Shown here piece after piece: positions 44,400 to 57,544 of a stretch of DNA of 64,000 nt. Origin of the DNA: Acanthococcus lagerstroemiae (taxonomy: Eukaryota; Arthropoda; Insecta; Hemiptera; Eriococcidae). The DNA lies in the NCBI GenBank assembly GCA_031841125.1, contig CM063111.1, positions 44,466,955 to 44,530,954 on the forward strand. Reading direction: 5' to 3'. The position numbers were made by a program, and so were the translations under genes. Below the pieces are notes generated by a model. It did no database searches. It worked only from the letters and a program-made list of their open reading frames with translations, and was not told the origin of the DNA. Within the stretch, counting starts at the first letter, position 1, and the number at the start of each line of letters is the position of its first letter.

Positions 44400-47300
44400 A
44401 ACTAGATATAGCAGGTGTAGCACGCGCTACATTCAACCATAAATTGCTACATCCGGACAAAAAATTTGCCACACTAACTTCTGTATTCAAGAAATGCCAC
44501 AAGAAAACACATGAAGAAAAATTACAAATTTTCAGAAATTGTGTATGTATATGGACGCTGTTCAACAAAAGGGAACGAACCGACATTTGTAAACAAAATG
44601 AGTTATTAGATTGTTGGAAAGAGAGTAAAACGTAGAATTTTTCAAAATCGGGCCCCCGATTCAAAAATGTGTACTCAACTTACTTTGTAACTGTAAAAGT
44701 AAATTCAATTTTATCAAATCGGTTTGTTTACAATGAATTATTCCGTAAACTTTGAATTTGAACGGAATTCAACTTTTACAGTTTGTTATCAACTGAAGTT
44801 AGCCAATGGAACAGCTTAAATAACTTCGTATAAATCTAAAAATTTCGACAAAAAACACAATTTGATTTTTTCAAATTTGCTGGAAAAATAGATGTCATGA
44901 TGACAAAATTCAAACCAAAATTAGTCACTCATTTAAAATGCTGCACTTCTGACAAAACTGTACGAAAGAAGATGTAAATAGAAATTGTTACGTACTGAAT
45001 TTTGGTCACAAGCCGTACAACGATTCAATTTTTGGGGTGTCTGCCACTGGCTGAGCGTTGGTAATAAATTGGTGGCTTACGATACTCAATACTCATATTT
45101 CAGATAACACGATGTTAAGTTCAATATCGTAATTTGTCGCACGAGCGTGTCTAAAATATTTGAAAGACTTATGCCATGGTCAATGTTCAACCGTCTTCGA
45201 GCAGAATGACAGAATTCCAGCGATGGAATTACAATTCAAACAATCTCGAGCCGATTGAACCTGATTGAAGAACGATCGCACTGTAATCGGCTATGGATTT
45301 AGAACGAGGACGCGTTCCTTCTCCGCGAAAAATGTGATTGTACCTCAAAATGCGCAAATCGAATTAGAAGGCCACCAATCAGTTTTGAACTTCTCGGAAT
45401 GTTCGTCTAGTGACTGTTAGCAAATAACACTGAATGAAATCTCGAAAGTAACTGAGCTTTTAATTTACATAATACCCCCTCCCTCCCCTCTCGAATAAAG
45501 AAACCTTTTCGCCACCGAAATTATCTAACTTATTCTCAAGAAGAATAATGAGTCAGAGAGCTCGGCTTTGAGGAGCCAAGAGGCCGGATTTCTGGAACAC
45601 TTGATGGTACTTTGTCAAAGAGAGTGAAAGTGATTTAGAAAAACTATATAAAAGAATTTTCAAATATATTCAAGAAGAAACAAAAAATGAAAATGAAGAG
45701 GGGAAAAAGTTGATCCGTAGAAATTTAAAAGCAAAAAGCAATGCTTACTTGCAGAAAATATAAAATTTCAACAGGTCTGTATTTTAACAGGGGAAGCAGC
45801 TATATCCTGCTCCCACAATTTCGCCAATGCTGTGATATTCGAACAAGTCTTAATGGAATCCTAACGTACCTTTAGTCAGTTTGAGCGAGTCTTAACAGAA
45901 AGTTCAAGTCAGTCATAATAAAGTCGGCTCCTAACCCTAAACGATCTGTAATGAATGTCTAGGCAGGGCGTTAGGACGTTCAGGTGTACTTTAAAGAATT
46001 TAAAATAGTCTTTAAGGTATCTCCTCCCCGGCGATCTACCAGTTGAGATCAAACTCACGAGTATACTAATCTTCCCCTTCTTCCACCCTTCTGGAAAAAG
46101 TTTTTCAATGGGCCAAACTGGGTCGCCAATTGGAAAAATTGAAACCTAAAAAAGTTAAGAGTTCCTCATCGATTCGAAAATCTTCGTCGGGTAGCAAACT
46201 TGGCTTTTCACTTGGCAAAACTAAAAGCCACCGATTTTTACCAACGCAAAATCTCTCCCGTCTTACAAATTGATGATTTATGGTGCCCTACAAAATTAGA
46301 ATGCAAAAGTAAAATTTCCTCCTCCTCGTAAGTTACTTTGATACACCCAAGAAATCTGAGACCTACTACTTATCGTCACCTACACTAAGAGACTGAAAAA
46401 AAAACTTCAGTATCTTCTTTTCCTGTCGGTTGTCCATATTTAGAAAATTCTAAAATGACGAGATTGGACCACATTCGGTAATATTTGAAAATTATTAGGG
46501 AGCAAAGACCGGCTGTTGCTCTTTTTTCTTTCGTTGCTTGTCTATATTTTGAAAATTGTAAGACGACAAGAATGAGTCTTGTTTGTAAATATTTAAGAAA
46601 TAATGTTGTTGTTGTTTTTTTGTCTGCTCGTATTAAAACTGACATTCTGCAGTAGTTGCTTCGTTTTCAATATTTTTCTCTATCAATCTCAAATATTTTT
46701 TCACTCGGGAAAATTGATATTTTATGTAAGGCTAAATCAGGAGTACATCACCCTACACAAATTGCTTTAACAGGCCCTTGCAGATAAAAGTTACTTCCCC
46801 GGACATAGCATCAGTTGGGAAAATTTAGGTCTATTCAAGGAGTCAGATTTAATGACTTTCTCCCTTCATTCTAAAAATTGTAATCAGTTGAAAAAACAGG
46901 AGTGAGAAAGTGTCTGTTCTCCAAAATTATCGCCAGTTGTGAGAACTGCGAATAAATACTTTGTGTTGTGCTCGTCGAACCCAAAATTGTCTCAGTGGGT
47001 GACATTTTAAACTTCCCCATCACCAAAATAGCAACATCAATACATCTTTGGAGATACGAGTAGGTGTTGCCGTTTCATCTGCCGGCAAAATCACAACTCA
47101 TAAGGTCGAATTGAAGAAGAATAAAGTGACTATTTTTTTCGAATTAGAAAACTGCCTAAGTCAACGAAACTGGGAATTAAAAACTTATTAGTTTTAGTAA
47201 TCGATCCCAAACTTTTCTCAGATGCTCGAACTAAACTCCAACCCCAAAAAATTGCGTCGATATACTCCTGATCAAATAGCACGGAATTTGAATACTTAAC

Positions 47301-47715
47301 TGGCGATTTTGTAACCTTGATTTTGACGCATTTATTTTGACGGTTGAATCTAGATCAATGGGTTGCAAGTTAGCAACTTTTCTGAGAAGGGTGGAGGACA
47401 GTGAAAATTTAGACAAAAATATAAAATACATCAGTTTACCCCTCCTTCTCCAACGCACTAAAAAATTCTCATTTGCCTAATTTTACTGACTGGTAACTGA
47501 ACTTTTCAAACAATATTGGGGACAGATACAACCTCTTTATTAGGACTCTGATTTGATCAAAAGTAAACTTGAATTGTGCTGTGCTCCCAGAAAACACCAT
47601 TCATGAGAACTTTGCAAATACATAACTTCCACAAATTCAAGTTCTGATTTTTTTATTTATTGTTACAGCCCAGGACTACGTATTAAACTTTACTTTTCTT
47701 AATCTATGTCATCTA
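44400..47715. other. No gene recognised
   Basis: A/T-rich DNA with short frames and no supported exon, RNA gene or repeat. Confidence 0.45.
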
Positions 47716-47719
47716 TTCT

Positions 47720-48410
47720 AATTCTATTCGATACGCCACTATCCCGTCCATTGGCGGGCATAGGCCTCCCCAATTTTCCTGCAGGTACATTTGTTTTGAG
47801 CACTTCTTGTCCATAGAATCCCCGCACTATCACTCACTTATTTCCTTTCTCCATCTGGTTTTCGGTTTTCCCTTTCCTTTTTTGTAGTCTAAAGGGTCCA
47901 TTCATAGATTCTTTTATTCCACCTTTCCTCTTTGTTTCTTATCACCTGCCCCGCATACCTAAATTTTGCCTTCTTTATTATGTATCCTATGTCTTTTAGT
48001 TTTGATTTTGCTCTTTTTTCCTTGTTTCTAACAATGTCCTTCTTATTCATGTTCAGTATACTTCTTTCCATTGACCTTTGTGTTGCCCTTAATTTGTTTA
48101 ACTGAGTATTTGTTATTACCCATATCTGCGCCCCGTGGGACACCACTGGTAGGGTACAAGCTACTAGTATTTTGATTTTTGCTCTTCTTCCCATTTTTTT
48201 GTTTTTGTAAATGTTTTTCAGAGCCCAGAATGATTTCCATGCAACCTCTCTCCTATTTTTATTTCTTTTTCCATTCCCTCGTTAAATGACATAGTTCTTC
48301 CCAGGTATTTAAATGCCTCCACTTTTTCTATTTTTTTATTTCCTATTTTTATGCAACCTCCCTCATTCATGTTCGTCATCATTTTCGTTTTGTCGATGTT
48401 ACCAAGTTTT
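47720..48410 (-). pseudogene. RTE-like LINE, C-terminal remnant
   Basis: Minus strand from about 48360: IKIGNKKIEKVEAFKYLGRTM, then KIKILVACTLPVVSHGAQIW (about 48120-48175), TQRSMERSILNMNKKD (about 48030-48080), and FRYAGQVIRNKEERWNKRIYEW (about 47895-47960). This is the region after the RT active site of RTE/CR1-type elements. The polymerase core is missing and stops interrupt the frame. Confidence 0.8.
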
Positions 48411-48419
48411 GATTGCTAA

Positions 48420-49020
48420 TTCAAAAATTCATACGATGACGAAGGGTATTGCAGCGACCTTTCTTCAGAGGATGAGGTAGGAGAAGAGCAGGAAATCTGA
48501 TTCTATCGCCTACAAAACGTCAATTTTGTCGGTCCAAAATGTATCACGAGAAAAACAAGAAAACGAGGGATTTTTCACTTTTGTAATTCTGCCATTGCAT
48601 TTGCACTGGTTCGAAATCGAGTAAGTTCGTGACTGAGGATCAAAACGAACTGACTACAGTATAAAAACGAACTGATTACAGTATAAAAACGTTTATAATA
48701 TTGTGGTCGCTTTTTCGATTCTGGGCAGTTCGAATTTGAGATCATCGTATGGGATCCGAAAATATCGAATTTCTAGAATCAAAGTAGCCCCTAGCAGGGG
48801 CAATTTTTCCCTCAAAACTGATTTTGGAACGTAATTCAGACTCCACTATACCACTGGCCCCGACAAGCTCTATCAGTGGACACTGGGCAGCAAATCTGAT
48901 TATCAAACTCTCTATTCTTTCTGTGGCCAAGATTCTGTAATAGTAGGAGAGGAAGGGGAGATTCCATACAGGCGGAGAATACTTATCGAAGCAATTTTCT
49001 CTAGTGAGAGGAGGCCTACT
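48420..49020. other. No recognisable feature
   Basis: Nothing supported beyond short frames. Confidence 0.4.
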
Positions 49021-49024
49021 TTTA

Positions 49025-49240
49025 ACGGGTCTGGTTGGCTGAGTGGATAGCGCGCTGATATCGAAATCCGGAGGTCCCAGGTTCGAGCTCACGTAGCAAC
49101 TCGCTAAATTTCGACCTAGGTCGGTTTCTCAGCAAGATGAAAAGAGGGCTATGATAGCCCTAACTGCCTCTCCGACGTCTCTGAGGTAATGCTCGAAAGG
49201 GCAGATTCCAGGGCTCGGGTTGAGAGTAAAATTAGAAAAG
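49025..49240 (+). repeat. SINE family B copy
   Basis: tRNA-like head GTCTGGTTGGCTGAGTGGAT with B-box-like CAGGTTCGAGCTC. The body contains TTCGACCTAGGTCGGTTTCTC, CTCCGACGTCTCTGAGGTAATG and GGGCTCGGGTTGAGAG. A minus-strand copy lies at 60080-60298. Confidence 0.75.
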
Positions 49241-49244
49241 AGGA

Positions 49245-50600
49245 GGCCTAATTTTGTAAACCATGAAGGTGTTTTTAAAAACAAGCCAAAAAAAGGTGGG
49301 GATTTTCCCACTTGGAGCCAAATGAGGGTCAAATTTGCTAAATTTTCCACATCTGAAAAATGGTTGGGAAGAACCCCTGTTACCCTCCCCTCCTACGGTA
49401 CGTTTCTGCACACAAGATACCTAAAGTGTGCATCTACCATATCAAACAAATTTCTGATCTTACAGCGAGGGAGAGAAGATTGTCGACTAAATTCCACCTT
49501 GCGTCATGTCTTCTGCTGTCGAGATTTGGTTTATGTACATGATGGTCATCTCTTGCATTTTTATTTCATGTCAGTTCCCTTTTTGTCTTTCTTTTGCGAT
49601 GTGTACATGTAGGAGCGGACCAAGAGTGCTCCATAAATCTTCAGAATTGCAATTTTTCAGCAAATTTGACCACTTCGTTGATATTTTACACCACGTTAAT
49701 TCATCGTCCTCCCCCCCCCCCCACTGGGATGAAAGAATGAAAAATTTTGGTACAATTGAGCTGGCATTTTTAACGTCAGTTGGGGCGAAATGTGGAAATA
49801 GGTAAATTTTTTGCTTGCGATGAAATTCTTTGCACCGAGTCTATCAAGGGGAATGTTTCTCAAATTGTACTCAGCACAGCATGAGAGACTCGGAAGAAGG
49901 AGGTTTGGGTTACTATCAAATTCTAAGTTGTCTAAAGCCTTTTAAACAATAAATATATGACGGTTCCGATACAACCAGAGCTGTTATCATTAAAGGCATG
50001 GGGGTTAAGGGCTCCCTCTCAATCACTTTTCAGAGTTGGCAAATTCGCAACTTCAGGCGCTCGGTTGGCAAGTTAATGCATCTTACAAGCTTTCTTTTTT
50101 AACATTATACAGTCAGAAAATTTTAAATTTATTCACTTCTACCGTTGGAAAATTTTTACATTCTCGAATATTGTTGCCATTCCTAAAGCTAAGGCAGCAA
50201 CTTCTCCAGCCCTGGGGTCAGGTTAGGTCAACCAGATTTTCTTTGACAGGATCGATTCCTGTATTCTTGCACTTATCAAAGGATAGGTATCTCATTGATA
50301 GGTAAAATCGAGTTCTTCATGATATTCTATATTTTCAGCCAATTTGGAACACAACGTCAGTTACAGTTTCACGATCTCAGATCCCAGTACCCTGTTCTGC
50401 TTCACGGGCGTGAACACGCAACCAACTTTTGAATGAAATGTAGGAAAACGTAATTCGATTTTCGCTTTTTTTCTGCCGCCAAAACGTGCTCCATGGCCTT
50501 GTTATCAACCCTCAGATTAGAAAAACGGTTATCATTCCACCCCACCACTCACGTGGATCGCACGAATGCGAGAGAAATACGACGGACGACACGGCGATCG
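49245..50600. other. No gene recognised
   Basis: A C run (49711-49722) and short frames only. Confidence 0.4.
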
Positions 50601-50626
50601 ATAAATAAGGGAACTTTCGAGCTTAC

Positions 50627-51091
50627 CTTGAAATTGGAGGATGTTTCGGAAGCGATGAGCTTCGTCGTTGACCCCATTGGGGTGACATTCAGAACGGACG
50701 ACCCCTGAGGGCCGCCGGTACCGTTATATCGAAACTCGGTCCCCGTCGTATCGGCACTCGTATAACTTAACGCGTCACTTAAAGAACTGATGAACAACTG
50801 AAGCGGCAACGGCGATTCCGCAGCGAACTGATCGGCAGCGCCGTTCCCGTTCCCGCACATCCACTCGTCGATGGCCACCGCCGCCGCCGTTATCGTCGTC
50901 ACCGGTTGCCCCTCCGCCGGCGCTCTGCTACGCGTCGACTCATCTAGCGTCGTCAGCGTCGGTTTCTTATCAAAGTCATCGCCTATTGGCCGTATGGAGC
51001 CGTAGTAGGTATTCTCGCCGATGGCCACTTCGGAAGCGATCACCTTAGCCGTCGTCTCCGGCTCTCGCACCTGAGCCGCGCTTCCGTAGAG
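50627..51091 (-). CDS. Candidate internal exon of a host gene (155 codons)
   Basis: An open frame bounded by a good acceptor (T-rich tract, TTTGTACAG, 51092) and donor (AAG|GTAAGC, 50626). It is exactly 465 bases, phase 0 at both ends. G+C and codon use (many GCC, GCG and ACG codons) differ from the A/T-rich flanks. The peptide begins LYGSAAQVREPETTAK, is rich in S, T, A and G, with one NGTG sequon and few long hydrophobic runs, so it may be an extracellular or linker region. No domain is recognised. No partner exon could be placed in the flanking 1 kb. It is the only strong host coding signal in the window. Confidence 0.5.
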
Positions 51092-51099
51092 CTGTACAA

Positions 51100-51749
51100 A
51101 TGCAAAAAAAGTAAACGAGATTAGAATTCGGAAGTGACACGAGATAAGATAACGTAAGGCGGCTTTTTACATGCGTTACAATGTGCACCTGTATTTTATT
51201 GATATTGTAGTGGGTCAGTACTCTAGATCAGAGGTTCCCATTTTTTTCTCTTTTTTTTGCCACGGAACCCTAATTGATTATACTTTTCCTAGCGGAACCC
51301 TAACTTGAGATCAAAAAATGACTACCTTGTAGTTTGTATATTTTCATGTTTCACTTGGAAAGAAAGAACAAAAAATGAAAAACAATTATTTTATGTATGA
51401 CTAGGGGGCTTTGCCCCCTGGCCACTTCGCTCGTGCCGGCCTCGTCCAACCATCACAGTTCTCAGTGTTTGGTCTAAAAATTTTGTTCCAGAGTTGAGGT
51501 TTGCTTTGCGCTTCTTTTGTTCCCCCTTCATCAGCGGTCCTCAATCTTCCACTATGAACCCCCTCATTCACCACGGTCGCCCTCCGCCTCCACGGTCACA
51601 CTTCAACAATCACATCCCTCCTCAGCCACTAACTCCTCCCCTACAACGGCCATAATCTCCTACCAGAGGCTTCAATGCCAACCCCATGGTCTTTTACATC
51701 CGCAGTATCCCCCTGCGAACCCTTTTCGTAGGCCCTCTCCATTGGGCTT
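51100..51749. other. Flank of the palindromic element; hairpin near 51403
   Basis: GGGGGCTTTGCCCCC (about 51404) forms a short perfect hairpin followed by CACTTCGCTCGTG. C-rich, G-poor sequence begins near 51510, before the detectable inverted arm. Confidence 0.4.
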
Positions 51750-53072
51750 TCTCCTCACCTCTACAATCTTCAACCACCACAACCAACCTCCACCACCTAA
51801 GCCCTAATCTCTTTATATTACCCTCTCCCTCACTCCATGAGCTTCCCCCATCCACAGCTTCTCCCCCACATGACACCCTCCGTTCATCCCTCCAATCATC
51901 ACCCAGTCCTCCACCTAGTCTCCCCAATCACCCTCTTCCACCCCGAGTGCCCTCCCCCATTAAAACCACATCCCTCCGACCACCCACATACCACTATGGC
52001 CTTCATTTCTGTTCACGTACCACGCCCCCACCAAGACCTCTTCACCCATCACTACGCCCTCCCCAATTGCGGCCTTAATTCCTCGCTACAGCCTTCCCCT
52101 TCCACAGCTCCATCTCTGCGGCCTCCTTGTCCCAACTCTTTCGAATATCCTCTGGTCCTCCACTCAGGAGCTCCCACCACCATGACTACCCGTCCCCTTC
52201 AGACCCCCACCACTAGCCCCTCCCGCACCACGGCTTTCATTTCCCTCCCCGGTCCCTCTTTCACCCAGGACTTCCTCCTCCACCAGGACCTCTTACTCAC
52301 CATTACCCGCACCAACAAGGGCCTCTATTCCCCTCCTGAGGCCACGCCCCTAATAGATCTCCTCCCCATTCTGGAGCTCCCTCTACCATTAACCACCTCT
52401 TAGGGGTAGGTTAACCTTAGAGAAATGAGCAATTAGTGGGGCAAGGTAGGCAATCCGCAGGCGGCAGACCCTCCCAAGGGTAGGCTACCCCTGGAGAAAT
52501 GAGCAGTTAAGGGGCAGGGTAGGAAACCCGCAGTGGGTTTTTTCTCCCGGAGACGGTGGTGGCCCTCCTCCACCATGAACCCCCTCCCAAAGGTAGGCTA
52601 CTCCTGGAGAAATGAGCAATTAAGGAGCAGGGTAGGCAACCCGCAGTGGTTTTTTTCTCCCGGAGGCACCGTGCAGCCACGCAGCCGCCGCTTATGGAAA
52701 ATTCTCAGTGAACAAATGTAATGAGATGATAATGACGTCATAAGGACCTGAGATCTCAAAATCCAAGGTAGCTGGTCTGCCCCATTCATGAACACTATAT
52801 CTGCATCTTAAGTTAGACTATGTGTTATATCATGTGACTTGAGATCTTGGAGACTATAGATAATTATGTCATTATATGTCTTTTTATGTCTTATTATGTC
52901 GGTTATGTCTTAAAACTTGGAGAACTTTTATTTTAGAACAGATTATGTTCTTGAAAGTAGCTGATCTGTTCCTGCAATTTTCCTGATTTCTCGGTAGGCA
53001 ACCCGCATTGCGTTTTATTTCTCCCGGCGGCGGCGGCGGCGGCGGATTTTACTTTTTTAGTATATAGAGAGA
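51750..53072 (+). mobile_element. Left arm of ~3.9 kb palindromic (foldback) element
   Basis: About 1.3 kb whose reverse complement recurs at 54376-55685 in the same order: a pyrimidine-rich outer part (51750-52400), a unit ending in CTCCCGGAGGCACCGTGCAGCC, a central part with GACCTGAGATCTCA and GTCTGCCC-ATTCATGAACACTATAT, and an inner end GATTTTACTTTTTTAGTATATAGAG. Proline/serine-rich frames in the outer part result from C-rich composition. Confidence 0.8.
52401..52670 (+). repeat. Three internal repeats in the left arm
   Basis: GGTAGGCTACCCCTGGAGAAATGAGCA-like units at about 52403, 52480 and 52590, each followed by GGGCAGGGTAGGCAACCCGCAG. Confidence 0.7.
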
Positions 53073-53179
53073 AGAGAAGAGTCCTCTCGGTACTGATGCG
53101 ATGCCCGAAAGGGTAGTTTCCGGAACTTCTTTTTTGTGAAACCAGGTGCACGTTGTTTCGCCAGGCGAGCGGTCTCTTT

Positions 53180-54370
53180 GACAAGAATTTCATCGGAAAT
53201 CTTCGAAATAAAATCTCCTATTCAGGAAAAATTTGAGATAATTTTCGAAGAATGTCATCGGACATCATTGAGAAATATCTCCAATGATTTCAGGCGAATT
53301 TTTTCAGAAATTTTAGGAAAAATTTGCAATGATTCCAAACAATTTTATCAAGAATCATCGAGAAGTATCTCTGACGATTTCTGAAGGATATCCTTGGAAA
53401 CAATTTTGATGCTTTTCAGAGATTTTCGTCAAACATATTCGGGGACAAACCCCAACGATTCGTAATGAATTAATCAAAAATCTTGGAGAAAAAATGTGAT
53501 GATTTTCAGAGCATTTTAATCGGAAATATTTAGAAAAAAGTCCAGTGTTTTCCAAAGAATTTCCTCGAAAATCGTTGGGAAAATTCTCTGATAATTTTTA
53601 AAGAATTGCATCGGAAATTTTCGGAAAACAACTCCAACACTTTCCGAAGAATCTCATCGAAAACTTTTAGAAAAAATTTCCAATGTTTTCCAAGAATGTT
53701 CTTTCTGAAGAAAACTTTCAAGAATCATCGAAGGTACTTCTCAATGATTTCCGATAAAATCCTTTCGAATGATTGCAGAGTTTTCCTAAAATTTCCCACA
53801 AATTTTTCCTGAAATCATCAAATAATGTTTTTCAATGCGGTCCAGTAAAATTTGTTGAAAATCATCGGAAATTTACCCTTAATATTTTCGATAAAGTTCG
53901 TCGGAAATAATCTTTGAAAATCAAAGGAATATCATCCCGAATATTTTTCATGAAATTCCTTGGAAATAATCGAAGATTTTTTCTGAAGATTTTCGGCACA
54001 ATTCTTCAAAACTCTTGGTGTTATTCCCTGAGTGCTTTCGATAAAATTCTCCAAAAATTCTCAGGAAATTTTCTGGAAGAATTTTCATGAATTTTTTTGG
54101 AGAACTACGGAGATTTTTTCTAAATTTTTACGAAATTATTGGATATTTTGTCCGAAAATTTACAATAAAGTTGCTTGAAAATCATCCGAAATTTTCCCCG
54201 AAGATTTACGAAGAAATTCTTCGGAGATTATCGAACATTTTCACAGAAGATTTTTAATGAAGCTGATGAACTCTCTTGAAAACATTAGAAATTTTTTTTT
54301 AAAATCTTCAATGAGATTCTTCAAGAATTATCGGAGTTGTTTTCCGAAAATTTCCGATGTAATTCTAATT
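53180..54370 (+). repeat. ~46-bp degenerate minisatellite between the arms
   Basis: Units of 45-46 bases such as those from 53604 and 53650 (AATTGCATCGGAAATTTTCG..., AATCTCATCGAAAACTTTTA...) repeat about 25 times with drift. Frames in the array on both strands come from the repeat. Confidence 0.7.
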
Positions 54371-54375
54371 TTATT

Positions 54376-55685
54376 TCTCTCTATATACTAAAAAAGTAAA
54401 ATCCGCCACCGTCACCACCGCTACCGCCTCCGGGAGAAAAATACCCGACATAATAAGACATGAAAAGACATTTTCTATATCTCTCTATCCCTCTATATAC
54501 TAAAAAAGTAAAATTCGCCGCCTCCACCTCCACGTCCGGGAGGAAAAAACGCACTGCGGGTTGCCTACCTAAAAATCAGAAAAATTGCAGGGGCAGATCA
54601 GCTACTTTTAGGGACATAATCTGTTCTAACATAAAAGATCTCCAAGTTTTAAGACATAACCGACATAATAGGACAATAATGACCATACCGACATAATAAG
54701 GCATAGAGAAGATATATAATGACAATCTCCGAGATCTGAAGTCGCAAGATATAACACATTGTCTTACTTGAGATATGTATAAAGGCAGATATAGTGTTCA
54801 TGAATAGGGCAGACCAGCTACCTTGAACTCTGAGATCTCAGGTCCTTATGACATCATCGTCATCTGTAGATCTGTTCACTGGGAATTTTCCCAAAATCAT
54901 AGACGGCGGCTGCGTGGCTGCACGGTGCCTCCAGGAGAAAAAAAAACACTGCGGAGTGCCTACCCTGCCCCTTCATTGCTTATTTCTCCAGGGGTAGCCT
55001 ACCCCTAGGAGTTGGTTCATGGTGAAGGGAGCTCCAGAATAGGAAGGAGATCCAGGACGCGTGGCCTCAGGAGGGGGATACAGGCCCTGAATGGTGGGGG
55101 TAATGGTGAGTAAGAGGTCCGGGTGGAGGAGGAAGTCCTGGGTGGAAGATGGACCTGGGAGGGAAATTAAAGCCGTGGTGCGGGTGAGGCTGGTGGCTGG
55201 AGTCTGAAGGGGATGAAGGGTGGTCATGATGGTGGGAGCTCCTGAGTGGAGGACCAAGGGATCTTTGAGGTAGTTAGGACGAGGAGGCCGCAGAAAAGGA
55301 GCAGTGGAAGGGGAAGGCTGTAGCGAGGGATTAAGGCTGTAATTGGGGAGGGCGTAGTGATGGGTGGAGAGGTCTTGATGGGGGCGTGGTACGTGAACAG
55401 AAATGAAGGCCATAGTGGTATGGAGGTGGTCAGGGGGACGTGGTCCTAATAGGGAGAGGGCACTCGGGGTGGAAGAGGATGATCGAAGGGGAGACTAGGT
55501 GGAGGACTAGGTGATGATCGGAAGGATGAACGGAGGGTGCCATGTGGGAGAGAAGCTGTGGACAGAGAAAGTCATGGAGCGAGGGAGAGGGTAATGTGAA
55601 GAGATTAGGGCCCAGGTAGTGGAGGTTGGTTGTGGTGGTGGTCGATGATTGTAGAGGTTTAGAGGAAGTCCAAGTGAGAGGGAAG
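54376..55685 (-). mobile_element. Right arm of the palindromic element
   Basis: Inverted counterpart of 51750-53072. It starts CTCTCTATATACTAAAAAAGTAAAATCCGCC, and this inner end is itself duplicated at about 54492. It then runs through TGAGATCTCAGGTCCTTATGAC, GGCTGCACGGTGCCTCC and the purine-rich outer part. No transposase gene was found in either arm. Confidence 0.8.
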
Positions 55686-55689
55686 GGTG

Positions 55690-56690
55690 TGAATGAAGTC
55701 TTCAATTGTAAAGCGTTCCCGATTTTCATATTTTTCTCTGGGAGGTCGATTGCCCCCCTTGCCGCCCTCTTGTGTCATCGTCTAACTATACATTCACCTT
55801 ATTCAATTTCCTTTTCTGTTTTCGCAAATCAGACATTAATATTCTGCGTAATGTATTATTTAGTTAAATTTGCTCTTCTTCTGATTTAGGGTATCCTCTT
55901 CCCTATCTATCCTAAATCACAGAATGAGAATAGGCAGTTCCGTCGGCTGCCGAAAAATTTCATGACAAGTAAATTCACCAGACAGAGAAGCAATATTTCG
56001 GTTTGGTTTTATAAAAATAAAATACGATTTTATTACGCAGATAAGCTGCCCAGTGAATTAGTAATTAACGCACGTGATTACCAGACTCGTTTGAACGAAT
56101 GGATCTTTATAATTAATTAATTTGGGAAGTAGGAAAAGTCATGCATAAATTATTAAGGAGATCTGACAGCAGTAACGCTTGAAATACTAAACATGATATT
56201 CTCGTGTGTGAATTGATAAATTTTTCAGCGTTGATAACGAGATCAAATTAATGAAAAATCCTTGTAATTACAACGTATGTTTCACGGTTAATTACATTGT
56301 TATTAGATGTTCCATTCGCGTGTAAGTCCATCGCCACTCTAATTAGATTTCTAAAAGGTGTACAGCTCTGAATGCACATCAATTTTAAACTAATAATCAG
56401 GTAACTAAGTAGTATAGCATATTTTTGTATTCAGTTTTCCTAGCAGTTAGATTAGTTGAAATTTACCTAGAGATCGCTTATTAAAAAGCACACCTTTCTC
56501 CTCAGGAACTGAATCCTCCCTACGCTCTTGTTTCGCTTCTTTCTATTTAATCTTCCTAGCCACCCCCGCATTAGGGTGCACCTTGTCGCTTCGATTTTGA
56601 AAATTAACCAGGAATTATCGAACATGAAGAAGAAACAACGAATGATTAAATCTGAGTAAAACTTATTGAGAACTAACTCAAACACTAAAT
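55690..56690. other. No recognisable feature
   Basis: A/T-rich unique DNA without a supported gene. Confidence 0.4.
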
Positions 56691-56696
56691 AAACCA

Positions 56697-57069
56697 GCCT
56701 GCGAGTCCTACGCTCTACTAGTGCATCATCTTGCAGATGAGTCTGCAACCACAGGAGAGCATTTCCATGTCTGCTTCGCGGACTGCGCCGACATGAGAAT
56801 GTCGTCATCCGCTACACTTTCAGAATAATGATTTATTATGAGATGTTGTTATTGCCAATATTAGTTTCAATTAATTTAGATAGGTACCAATTTGCTCCGC
56901 AGAGCACGTTGCGCTCCATTTTGGCGCGCTCATCTTTTGGACGCGACGTTTGCTGGACGACGACATTCTCATGTCGGGGCAGTCCGCGAAGCAGATATGG
57001 AAATGCTCTCCCGTGGTTGCAGACTCGTCTGCAAGGTGATGCACTAGCAAAGTGTACTGCTCGCAGGCT
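56697..57069. repeat. Inverted repeat, ~118-bp arms
   Basis: The left arm (about 56697-56815) and right arm (about 56950-57069) match closely as inverted copies, sharing CAGCCTGCGAG, CTAGTGCATCA, GAGAGCATTTCCAT and GACATGAGAATGTCGTC. The loop is ~135 bases. Confidence 0.75.
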
Positions 57070-57475
57070 GATATATAAGGAACATGATTCTCGCAAGGGA
57101 ATACAGGCAACAAGGGGTGTGGTACTCGCAGGTGAATGAAGTATCAAACTTTTTATTTTTTATTTTTTCCTCATACTGTCTCGAAAACGAAGTATCTGAT
57201 GCAATATTTGAAATCAACGATCCAGAAAATCGCAATTTCGATAGTTCGTTCGAGACCTTTCTATTTAAAGATTATACTTGATTATTGAAAGAATAATAAT
57301 AATAATAAAAAGGGGGAACACCGCTCTACCTTACTCCTTATAGGCTAGGAGTAACACACATGCCCATGATCACACTACTAACATGTAAGACATAAATTTC
57401 TCAGTCTTCTTAAAGAAAAAACTTTTAAACGTCCAATTTCGACCTCATGGCTGTTTTACTCATTCTGGCATTCGC

Positions 57476-57500
<25 letters not shown>
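57476..57500 (+). repeat. Poly(T) run
   Basis: 25 uninterrupted T; it may be a reversed retroposon tail. Confidence 0.9.
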
Positions 57501-57508
<8 letters not shown>

Positions 57509-57544
57509 TATAATTTTTAGTTCCACTTTGAATTTTTTAACAGA

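Noticed and set aside
51517..52403. Proline/serine-rich frames in the C-rich arm as a secreted or collagen-like protein
   Set aside because: They arise from strand-asymmetric C-rich DNA, occur in several overlapping frames and are mirrored in the inverted arm with frame changes.
53136..53812. Frames on both strands in the minisatellite
   Set aside because: Produced by the 46-bp repeat; no start context or domain.
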